From: Deltaproteobacteria bacterium
GTDB lineage: Bacteria > Desulfobacterota > Dissulfuribacteria > Dissulfuribacterales > UBA3076
Reading direction: 5' to 3'
DNA: 7,030 nt
NCBI GenBank assembly: GCA_027004315.1
Contig: JALTHV010000174.1
Span: forward strand, 2,956 to 9,985
Shown piece after piece: positions 1 to 5,622 of this stretch (its first letter is position 1; each line of letters begins with the position of its first letter). A model generated the notes under the pieces. It worked only from the letters and a program-made list of their open reading frames with translations. It was not told the origin of the DNA and made no database searches. The position numbers were made by a program, and so were the translations under genes.

Positions 1-66
1 GTATCAAGAGATCAACAAGATTGTAATACCCTCTCCCCTGGCAGAAGAGAGTACCGCACTAGCTCC

Positions 67-106
67 GTAACTGTTTATGTCCCCCGGGGGTAATGTGAAC
101 AGTTAC
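67..106. mobile_element. Minimal IS66-like MITE: 40-base palindrome of two head-to-head terminal repeats
   Basis: The left arm reads GTAACTGTTTATGTCCCCC. The reverse complement of the right arm begins GTAACTGTTCACATTACCCC. The two arms meet in a perfect CCCCCGGGGG centre (81-90), so almost nothing lies between the ends. The right arm matches the left end of the larger element at 5305 over its first 14 bases. The flanks are ACTAGCTC (58-65, then one extra C) and ACTACCTC (107-114), an imperfect 8-base direct repeat. GTAA ends with 8-base target duplications are characteristic of IS66-family transposition; the assignment to IS66 is an inference, because no transposase is present. The element lies 27 bases downstream of the ppiC-type stop codon. 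In RNA it would fold into a strong hairpin, but no T run follows on either strand, so it is not a standard intrinsic terminator. Confidence 0.6.
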
Positions 107-133
107 ACTACCTCAACTTATTGAGCTGATACC

Positions 134-1084
134 TTATCTTCTATTGAAGGGGAAGGCCATATTGCCCTGTAATTTGTGTTGAGGCATATCTTTAGAGAGA
201 AGGGCCTTATTGACTTTTACTGGATATTTGGCCTTTAGTTTTTCAATAAGCATATCTTGTATTTTCTTTTGTTTTTCCATATACAGCCTCCGTTTTATCT
301 GGAACTGGACTTCTGAAAGGGGGCTTATGGTGGCTTTCCTTTTCTTCTCCACCTGGATTATATGATATCCAAAACTAGTCTTTATGGGGTTACTCACCGC
401 ACCTGGGTTGAGGGAAAAGGCGGCAGACTCAAATTCAGGTACCATCCGTCCTTTGGAGAAAAAGCCCAATTCACCGCCCCTATTCTTAGAGCCGGGGTCA
501 TCTGAGTACTCCTTTGCAAGTTTAGCAAAGTCTTCACCCTTTTCTATCCTCTTCCTGATGCCCTCTGCCTTTAGTTTGGCCTTTTCCCATGCCTTTTTAG
601 TCGCCCCTGCAGGGACCCTTATCAGAATATGACGGGCCTTTACTGCCTCGGGCCTGGAAAACTCTCCTAGGTGATCCTTATAATAGGTCTTTATCTCATC
701 CTCAGTCACCTTGACCTTGCCTTTTATCTCTGTACCCATGAGTTTCTGGGCCAAAAGGGCATTTTTGATGTTTTCCATCCTGGTCTTGATCTCAGGATCC
801 TGGTCCAATTTTCTTTCTCTGGCTTCCTGGGCCAGGAGGGTGATATTTACCCACCTGTCCAATAGTTGCTCCTTCAGGTGAGGATTTCTGATCAGGGCCA
901 TCTGGAACTGCGGCGGCAATGACTGAATCTGTTTCTCAAACTGTTCAAGGGTGAGTTTGTAGGGACCTACCTGTGCAAGGATATCTCCTTTTTTGTCAGA
1001 TGCTAAAGAGTTGCTACAGAGACCAAAGAGAAGAGAGAGGCCTAACAATACCAGTAATAATTTACTACTAATGTCCTGTTTCAA
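134..1084 (-). CDS. Exported parvulin-type peptidylprolyl cis-trans isomerase (PpiC/SurA-like)
   Basis: This 316-residue protein should catalyse proline cis-trans isomerisation and help fold exported proteins. Residues 1-28 form a signal peptide: a short basic start, a hydrophobic core at about 9-22, and a likely signal peptidase I site after Ser-Leu-Ala (26-28). Cys23 sits in FGLC, which is a poor lipobox, so a lipoprotein is less likely. A SurA-like helical N-domain spans about 40-147. A single parvulin domain spans about 148-249, with ARHILIR at 150-156, YSDDPGS at 193-199, GGELGFFSKG at 203-212, the FE..AF pattern at 218-223, and FGYHIIQV at 238-245. The C-terminal helix (about 257-285) is charged. 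The start is TTG with AAGGAG six bases upstream. It is last in a leftward cluster, 51 bases after the beta-helix gene. It could equally be called PrsA- or SurA-like, since only one parvulin domain is present. Confidence 0.93.
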   Translation of the reverse strand: MKQDISSKLLLVLLGLSLLFGLCSNSLASDKKGDILAQVGPYKLTLEQFEKQIQSLPPQFQMALIRNPHLKEQLLDRWVNITLLAQEARERKLDQDPEIKTRMENIKNALLAQKLMGTEIKGKVKVTEDEIKTYYKDHLGEFSRPEAVKARHILIRVPAGATKKAWEKAKLKAEGIRKRIEKGEDFAKLAKEYSDDPGSKNRGGELGFFSKGRMVPEFESAAFSLNPGAVSNPIKTSFGYHIIQVEKKRKATISPLSEVQFQIKRRLYMEKQKKIQDMLIEKLKAKYPVKVNKALLSKDMPQHKLQGNMAFPFNRR

Positions 1085-1090
1085 TTAAAT

Positions 1091-1096
1091 CTCCTT
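1091..1096 (-). promoter_or_regulatory. Ribosome binding site that fixes a TTG start
   Basis: On the minus strand AAGGAG stands six bases before TTG (1084-1082). This supports the unusual TTG start of the prolyl isomerase and gives a complete signal peptide. Confidence 0.7.
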
Positions 1097-1135
1097 TCTA
1101 GATTACAATTCTAGATAACAATAAAAAGTGGTCTA

Positions 1136-1945
1136 TCAGCGGATTACAGAACGGGGTGTATAAGACCCTGGCATTACTATACTGCCGGGAGTTATCAATG
1201 AATTCAGTCCGACTAGTACGCCCGGATTCGTCACAGAATTACATCCAGTCTGTACCTTATCTCCCAGAATGGCCCCAAACTTGCGCCTCCCGGTATCGAT
1301 TGATTTTCCTCCTATCTTGATGGACACATTGCCAGGGGCAAAGCACAGATTCGCAAGCTTGGTGCCTGCCCCAAGATTCACATCTCTGCCAAGTACACTG
1401 TCACCGATATAGGCAAAATGCCCGGCTTTGGCCCCATCCAGAAACACAGAGTGCTTGACTTCAGTGGTGTGTCCTATCACACATCTCTTTCCTATCAGAC
1501 AATCTCCCCGTATGTAGGCACCTTGCCTGACCTCTGTATAGTCCCCAATAATGCCTGGGCCTTTGATCATCGCACCAGGCTCAATGATGACCCCTTTTCC
1601 TATCTGTAGCTGATTATCTGTAAAAATTGTACCTGCACAGATGAGGGAGGCCTGCGGGACGGCCTCTCCATCAATCCGAACCTGGAACTTGCCTTTAGTG
1701 GCCTCATCACAGACGATCTCAAAGCCATCGGTCAGCCATCCCTGGGGTAACAGGACCAGATGGGTGGACACAGGGACTCCTGGACGGACCTCAGGAAAAA
1801 GATTTGGCCTGATGACATCACGGATATAGCCCTTGAGCCGGTCAAGGACGGTCCATACTCCAGAATTTTCAGAAAAGAGAGCTACATAATCTCCTGAAAT
1901 TCCAGGAAAAAAATGATCAATATTGCAGCCAGTTCGTTCTGTCAT
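1136..1945 (-). CDS. GlmU-like left-handed beta-helix (hexapeptide repeat) protein without a nucleotidyltransferase domain
   Basis: This 269-residue protein is dominated by hexapeptide repeats from about residue 114 to 258, the left-handed beta-helix fold of GlmU-type acyltransferases. Residues found in the GlmU acetyltransferase site appear to be conserved: Lys164 in TEVKHS, His176 and Tyr179 in AGHFAYIGD, and Asn190 in VNLGAGT. The N-terminal ~110 residues are not a pyrophosphorylase: the glycine-rich G-x-G-T-R nucleotide loop is absent. The N-terminus instead begins FFPGISGDY (12-20), then a stretch with WTVLDRLKGYI (31-41). Database labels such as 'glucose-1-phosphate thymidylyltransferase' or 'UDP-GlcNAc pyrophosphorylase' would therefore overstate it. 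Acyl transfer to a sugar is plausible, but the substrate is unknown. The ATG overlaps the upstream stop (ATGA), with no clear SD, so translation is probably coupled. The product is likely cytoplasmic, as no signal peptide is seen. Confidence 0.85.
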   Translation of the reverse strand: MTERTGCNIDHFFPGISGDYVALFSENSGVWTVLDRLKGYIRDVIRPNLFPEVRPGVPVSTHLVLLPQGWLTDGFEIVCDEATKGKFQVRIDGEAVPQASLICAGTIFTDNQLQIGKGVIIEPGAMIKGPGIIGDYTEVRQGAYIRGDCLIGKRCVIGHTTEVKHSVFLDGAKAGHFAYIGDSVLGRDVNLGAGTKLANLCFAPGNVSIKIGGKSIDTGRRKFGAILGDKVQTGCNSVTNPGVLVGLNSLITPGSIVMPGSYTPRSVIR

Positions 1946-2211
1946 TTAATAACAGAGTCTTTCAATAAACGTTTTGCTATCTCGAGATCGTAAAGATGAG
2001 TAGGGGCTTTCCCCTCTTTTCTTTCTTTATGATAGAGTTCAGCCGCCTGCTGAATAGCACCCCATTCTACCCAGCCATGCTCATCCCACAGACCCTGGTC
2101 ATCTGCGCTCCACATCCTGAATTCTATATCGTCAGAACCTGCACGGACATACATTCGGATCTTTTTGTTCTCTAATATTGGATAATAGTACAATCCTAGA
2201 TCGTCTTGCAC
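1942..2211 (-). CDS. Small conserved-looking protein of unknown function
   Basis: I do not recognise a named family. With the chosen GTG start the protein has 89 residues; it is rich in charged and aromatic residues, has no signal peptide or membrane segment, and is probably a small globular cytoplasmic protein. Visible blocks are LGLYYYPILENKKIRMYVR near the N-terminus, WSADDQGLWDEHGWVEWGAI in the middle, and a helical C-terminal half ending LEIAKRLLKDSVIK. The GTG at 2211-2209 is chosen because AGGAG (2218-2222) lies six bases upstream. A longer frame opens at TTG 2256 (104 residues), but its upstream DNA has no convincing SD. The gene is first in a leftward cluster and its stop overlaps the start of the beta-helix gene by four bases, so the two products are probably made together. 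It could be an accessory factor of that protein, but nothing in the sequence proves this. Confidence 0.75.
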   Translation of the reverse strand: MQDDLGLYYYPILENKKIRMYVRAGSDDIEFRMWSADDQGLWDEHGWVEWGAIQQAAELYHKERKEGKAPTHLYDLEIAKRLLKDSVIK

Positions 2212-2217
2212 AGCCTT

Positions 2218-2222
2218 CTCCT
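2218..2222 (-). promoter_or_regulatory. Ribosome binding site favouring an internal GTG start
   Basis: AGGAG on the minus strand, six bases before GTG 2211-2209. It is the best SD near the small gene and argues against the upstream TTG at 2256. Confidence 0.5.
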
Positions 2223-2291
2223 GAAGCAAAAAATTACCACCCGTTCGCAAGGACAAATATATTAAGTCTACTTCTGAAATAAAATTTATTT

Positions 2292-2321
2292 AGTATATCA
2301 GCATATCGGCATAAAATTCAA
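2292..2321 (-). promoter_or_regulatory. Candidate sigma-70-type promoter for the leftward three-gene cluster
   Basis: On the minus strand TTGAAT (2321-2316) and TATACT (2297-2292) are separated by 18 bases. These match the consensus boxes at 4 of 6 and 5 of 6 positions. Transcription would begin near 2285 and leave a leader of about 70 bases before the GTG start at 2211. A perfect 8-base A/T inverted repeat (2322-2339, GATTTTTT and AAAAAATC around two bases) abuts the -35 box and could act as an operator or as bent DNA. Confidence 0.4.
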
Positions 2322-2413
2322 GATTTTTTTCAAAAAATCCTGGGATTCATTCCCCCTCACCCTGCCTTATCCCCCGGGGAAGGGTCTGTATTTGATCTAT
2401 TTTGGAGAATGTC

Positions 2414-2441
2414 TTGAGTTTTACAGACAGATCGCTAGTAT
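2414..2441 (+). promoter_or_regulatory. Candidate promoter for the Hsp70 gene (upstream option)
   Basis: TTGAGT (2414-2419) and TAGTAT (2436-2441) are 16 bases apart. Initiation would fall near 2448 and give a leader of about 38 bases. It competes with the nearer pair at 2446-2474. No CIRCE element or obvious heat-shock sigma site was seen. Confidence 0.3.
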
Positions 2442-2445
2442 AAGG

Positions 2446-2474
2446 TTGAAACGTAATTATTAAAAATTTACATT
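2446..2474 (+). promoter_or_regulatory. Candidate promoter for the Hsp70 gene that would give a near-leaderless mRNA
   Basis: TTGAAA (2446-2451) and TACATT (2469-2474) are 17 bases apart. Initiation at the usual distance would fall near 2481, about five bases before the ATG at 2486. No SD is visible upstream of that ATG, which agrees with a leaderless or very short leader, but the -10 box is weak (4 of 6). Confidence 0.3.
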
Positions 2475-2485
2475 AATACCATATC

Positions 2486-5308
2486 ATGAAATCAAGATAT
2501 ATAGTTGGGATTGACCTTGGGACCACCAATTCTGCCGTGGGCTATGTAGACCTCCACGATACAAGCCCCGGCTCCATCGACATCTTAACTTTTGACATAT
2601 TACAGATCGTGGCCCAGGGTCGAGCGGCCAAAAGGTCGACTTTGCCATCGTTTCTCTATCTCTCAGGGGAATATGATCTTCGGCCAGGGGCGATTTCCCT
2701 TCCCTGGGACCCGGATAGGACATATGCAGTCGGTACCTTTGCCAGGGATCAAGGGGGGTTTGTGCCTGGAAGGCTGGTCTCATCTGCAAAGAGTTGGTTG
2801 TGCCATGGCGGAGTTGACAGAGAGAGCCCTATCCTTCCCTGGGGAGCAGGGGCTGAGGTAGACAAGGTCTCTCCCATCACTGCGTCGTCCCGGTACCTTC
2901 AACATATAAGGGAGGCATGGGACTATACTATGCCTGAGCCTCTGGCAGGGCAAATGGTGGTCTTGACTGTGCCGGCATCCTTTGATGAGGTTGCAAGAGA
3001 GTTTACCTTGCGGGCAGCCAAGGAGGCGGGCCTTGATTCTGTCACCCTGATAGAGGAGCCTCTGGCCGCCTTTTATGCATGGCTCTCCTATCACGAGAAG
3101 GAATGGAATACATTTCTGCATCCTGGAGACCTCGTTTTGGTGTGTGATGTAGGAGGCGGTACTACTGACTTTACCTTGATCTCTTGTGAATCTGACTCGC
3201 ATGGTCCCAGACTCAAGAGAGTGGCAGTAGGGGATCACCTGCTTTTGGGCGGGGATAATATGGATCTTGCCTTGGCAACCATGGCAGAAAAGGCCCTGGG
3301 GCAGGAACTGGACATTGCCCAGTGGCATGCACTCTATCACCAGTGTAGGCAGGTAAAAGAGGTCCTCTTACAGGACAAAGGGCCGGAGAACGCCATAATT
3401 AGGCTCACAGGACATGGGCGATCTCTTATTGGCGGCACAATTGTGACAGAGCTCCAGCGAGATCAGGTGACGGAGGCCCTTATTGAGGGTTTTTTCCCTG
3501 AAGTAGATCTAAAGGCAGAGACTCTTATGGAAGGGGGGGAGACTGGCCTCAGGGAGATGGGCCTCCCCTATGTGAGCGATCCGGCTATTACCAGGCATCT
3601 TGCCCGTTTTTTCTCAAGACAGGGCGGCGGTCAAATGCCCGGTCTAGTCCTCTTTAACGGTGGTGCACTCAAGCCCGTTTTGATACAAGAGCGTCTCAAA
3701 AGGACATTGGCATCCTGGTCCAAACGCCCTGTTAAGGTCTTGGACAACAGGTCTCTTGACCTGGCAATATCCTGGGGGGCTGCATATTATGGTCTGGTCA
3801 CACAGGGTCTCGGGCTCCGCGTAGGTGGAGGAATAGCAAGGGCCTATTTTGTAGGAGTGGCCCTTGATAAGGGCCAGACCGGGGTGCCCATGGGGGTCTG
3901 TCTGGTGGAGAGGGGTACAGAAGAGGGGAAAAACGTAGAGGTCTTAAAGACATTTCGGGCCAGGACGAACAGACCTGTGAGATTCTCTCTCTATAGTTCT
4001 ACTACCCGTAAGGGAGATAAAATAGGGGATCTTGTGCCTGTAGGTTCTGAAGACTTTATCAGACTCCCGCCGCTCCAGACAGTTTTACGCTATGGAAAGA
4101 AGGGAAGGCATGTGCAGATACCCATCAGGTTGGGGGCAAAGGTCACGGCCATAGGGACACTGGAGCTCTATTGCGAATCCCAGGAGACTCCCCACAGGTG
4201 GCGTCTGCAGTTTCATCTCAGGGAGGCAGGCCCTGAAGGTGCCGATTCGGCCTCTCAGGTCGATGGGGTGCGGGTGGCCTTGCCTGAGGTCCAGTCTGAA
4301 GCAGAAAAAGAGACAGGGTCAGGAAGGCTGTCGCAAGAGGACCTCAAGGCACTAAAAGAGGCCAAGGAAGAGATCCGCAGGTGTTTTGCCCCTGCCGCAG
4401 GTGAAAAGGCGGTTGCACCTTCAGCACTCCCCAGGCGTCTGGCAAAGTGCATAGGCATGGAGAAGAATTTATGGTCACTTGCTGTCTTAAGGAGACTGGC
4501 AGATACCCTCCTCGATGTCAAGGCCGGGTGTAGGAGATCTCCTCAACACGAGGCCAGGTGGTATAATCTGGCAGGTTTTTGTCTCCGGCCTGGGGCCGGT
4601 GAAGTGATGGATCCCTGGCGGATCAAGAGGGTCTGGCCCTTCTGTTTTGATGGCCTTGTCTTTTCAAAGGCAAGGGAACCAAGGCTTCAGTGGTGGATTT
4701 TCTGGCGGCGTATTGCGGCAGGTCTGGGATCTGGTCAACAGACACAGATATTTTCTTCCATGTCAACTGCCCTGTTGCCTGTCCATACCAAGAGACACAG
4801 ACGGGGCAAGGCAAGGCAGATCAAGGTATCTCAGGAGGAGAGACGGGAGATGTGGCTCTTTGCCGCCAACCTCGAACGCCTTGAGATATCCTCCAAGATA
4901 GAGCTGGGGAGGGAACTTATGTCTCTGTCTGTCAAGACACGATCGGGCTGGCAAGGTACCCTGTGGGTCCTTTCCCGTATAGGCTCAAGGCAACCACTCT
5001 ATGGCCCAGCCAATAAAGTGGTGCCTCCCGGAGAGGTATCTTCCTGGCTGGAGATGCTGAAAAAGCAGGAGTGGAAACAGACCAGAAAACTCATTGAGGC
5101 CGTGATTTCTATGGCAAGGCTCACTGGGGACAGGATCAGGGACCTGCAACCCACGGTCCGTCAGGAAATAATTATCTGGCTCCAGTTGTTGGGGGCCAGA
5201 GATAATGATCTGGAACCTTTAAGGAGAGTTGTTTCTCTTGCAGGGAGGGAAAGAGACCAGGCCTTTGGGGAGAGTCTGCCAGAGGGTCTCATCCTGGAGC
5301 AGGAGTAA
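2486..5308 (+). CDS. Hsp70-family (DnaK-like) protein with a long DUF3731-type C-terminal region
   Basis: This 940-residue protein has an Hsp70 ATPase domain at about 1-440. It shows the phosphate-1 motif IDLGTTNSAVG (9-19), the connect motif EEPLAAF (190-196), phosphate-2 DVGGGTTDFTLI (221-232), and an adenosine-site-like segment VLFNGGALKP (388-397). The usual hydrophobic DnaK linker is not evident. A beta-rich region at about 475-595 may stand in for the substrate domain. From about 619 (DLKALKEAKEEIRR) to the end lies a charged, Trp-rich region that I assign to DUF3731 from memory of such fusions. No EEVD-type tail is present. A chaperone-like ATPase role is inferred; the client is unknown, and no DnaJ, GrpE or DUF2760 neighbour is visible. 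The ATG lacks an SD, but DLGTTNS begins at residue 10, so the start is sound. The TAA stop lies within the left terminal repeat of the mobile element at 5305. Confidence 0.92.
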   Translation: MKSRYIVGIDLGTTNSAVGYVDLHDTSPGSIDILTFDILQIVAQGRAAKRSTLPSFLYLSGEYDLRPGAISLPWDPDRTYAVGTFARDQGGFVPGRLVSSAKSWLCHGGVDRESPILPWGAGAEVDKVSPITASSRYLQHIREAWDYTMPEPLAGQMVVLTVPASFDEVAREFTLRAAKEAGLDSVTLIEEPLAAFYAWLSYHEKEWNTFLHPGDLVLVCDVGGGTTDFTLISCESDSHGPRLKRVAVGDHLLLGGDNMDLALATMAEKALGQELDIAQWHALYHQCRQVKEVLLQDKGPENAIIRLTGHGRSLIGGTIVTELQRDQVTEALIEGFFPEVDLKAETLMEGGETGLREMGLPYVSDPAITRHLARFFSRQGGGQMPGLVLFNGGALKPVLIQERLKRTLASWSKRPVKVLDNRSLDLAISWGAAYYGLVTQGLGLRVGGGIARAYFVGVALDKGQTGVPMGVCLVERGTEEGKNVEVLKTFRARTNRPVRFSLYSSTTRKGDKIGDLVPVGSEDFIRLPPLQTVLRYGKKGRHVQIPIRLGAKVTAIGTLELYCESQETPHRWRLQFHLREAGPEGADSASQVDGVRVALPEVQSEAEKETGSGRLSQEDLKALKEAKEEIRRCFAPAAGEKAVAPSALPRRLAKCIGMEKNLWSLAVLRRLADTLLDVKAGCRRSPQHEARWYNLAGFCLRPGAGEVMDPWRIKRVWPFCFDGLVFSKAREPRLQWWIFWRRIAAGLGSGQQTQIFSSMSTALLPVHTKRHRRGKARQIKVSQEERREMWLFAANLERLEISSKIELGRELMSLSVKTRSGWQGTLWVLSRIGSRQPLYGPANKVVPPGEVSSWLEMLKKQEWKQTRKLIEAVISMARLTGDRIRDLQPTVRQEIIIWLQLLGARDNDLEPLRRVVSLAGRERDQAFGESLPEGLILEQE

Positions 5309-5475
5309 CTGTTCACATCCCCCCGGCCAGTGGTAGCCTTTTTCAGGGTTTCAGGAGCATCGCTTGATGCACGAGATCAGGGCCTCTGCCTATTAATCCG
5401 CACTGAAACCCTGAAAAAAGCTATCACTGGCCGGGGACGCGGACGGTTGCAACAGGAGGGGGTATGAACGGTTAC
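5305..5475. mobile_element. IS66-like MITE, 171 bases, with a long internal hairpin
   Basis: The left end reads GTAACTGTTCACATCCCCCC and the reverse complement of the right end reads GTAACCGTTCATACCCCC. The flanks are GAGCAGGA (5297-5304) and GAGCAGAA (5476-5483), an 8-base direct repeat with one mismatch, directly adjacent to the ends. GTAA termini and 8-base duplications are established features of IS66-family insertion. No transposase or other ORF lies inside, so the element would be non-autonomous. Near the right end a partial second copy of the terminal motif (ACGGTTGCAAC, 5443-5453) hints at a nested or rearranged end. The element starts at the last base of the final sense codon of the Hsp70 gene and provides its stop codon. 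Confidence 0.65.
5323..5434. repeat. Internal inverted repeat: 32-base arms, 48-base loop
   Basis: The left arm (5323-5354) starts CCGGCCAGTG and ends CAGGGTTTCAG; the right arm (5403-5434) is its reverse complement at 30 of 32 positions. In a plus-strand RNA one of the two mismatches is a G-U pair. The loop (5355-5402) contains its own small hairpin, GCATC-GCTT-GATGC (5357-5370). The structure would form in the 3' UTR of the Hsp70 mRNA, where it could protect the 3' end or be cut by an RNase III-type enzyme. No T tract follows the stem, so it is not a classical terminator. Confidence 0.75.
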
Positions 5476-5527
5476 GAGCAGAAAGATGAGGCCTGTTAGC
5501 CGGATCTTATTTTTGTGCTAATAATGG

Positions 5528-5555
5528 AATTAGAAATTAGAAACTTGAGATTAGA
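5528..5555 (+). repeat. Four degenerate heptamer repeats (AATTAGA)
   Basis: Four consecutive 7-base units read AATTAGA, AATTAGA, AACTTGA and GATTAGA, followed by AAAAGA. They lie in the leader region 68-95 bases before the cooC-like start. The function is unknown; a slippage-derived spacer or a protein-binding array are both possible. The rest of 5484-5622 holds no ORF and no convincing promoter pair. Confidence 0.6.
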
Positions 5556-5609
5556 AAAGACTCAGACACAGTATAGATGAGTTACCTGATCTCGGATTTC
5601 CGGTTTGAC

Positions 5610-5616
5610 AAGGGGG
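5610..5616 (+). promoter_or_regulatory. Ribosome binding site that fixes a GTG start
   Basis: AAGGGGG stands six bases before GTG 5623. An earlier in-frame TTG (5605) would overlap this site and add six residues not expected in the family, so GTG is preferred. Confidence 0.65.
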
Positions 5617-5622
5617 ATTTTT

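Noticed and set aside
1..132. GTATCA at 1-6 and TGATAC at 127-132 as ends of a larger element around the 40-base palindrome
   Set aside because: Only six bases match, and the inner sequence does not extend the pairing. The left end also coincides with the window edge, so it cannot be judged.
1097..1115. Two TCTAGA hexamers seven bases apart upstream of the ppiC-type gene
   Set aside because: Short, self-complementary A/T-rich words in a 51-base gap; no convincing operator or promoter geometry around them.
2365..2384. CCTTATCCCCCGGGGAAGG, possible third copy of the palindrome
   Set aside because: It shares only a CCCCCGGGG core; the GTAAC ends and flanking direct repeats are absent.
2780..3340. 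A 186-codon open frame on the minus strand inside the Hsp70 gene
   Set aside because: It lies opposite the conserved ATPase motifs, has no SD or family-like sequence, and is explained as a shadow of the real gene.
5323..5434. The long stem read as a Rho-independent terminator
   Set aside because: No T tract follows the stem on either strand, and the loop is far too long for a classical terminator.
5605..5610. A perfect TTGACA hexamer just before the cooC-like gene
   Set aside because: No -10 box follows at 16-18 bases, and the position would start transcription inside the gene. It overlaps the ribosome binding site instead.
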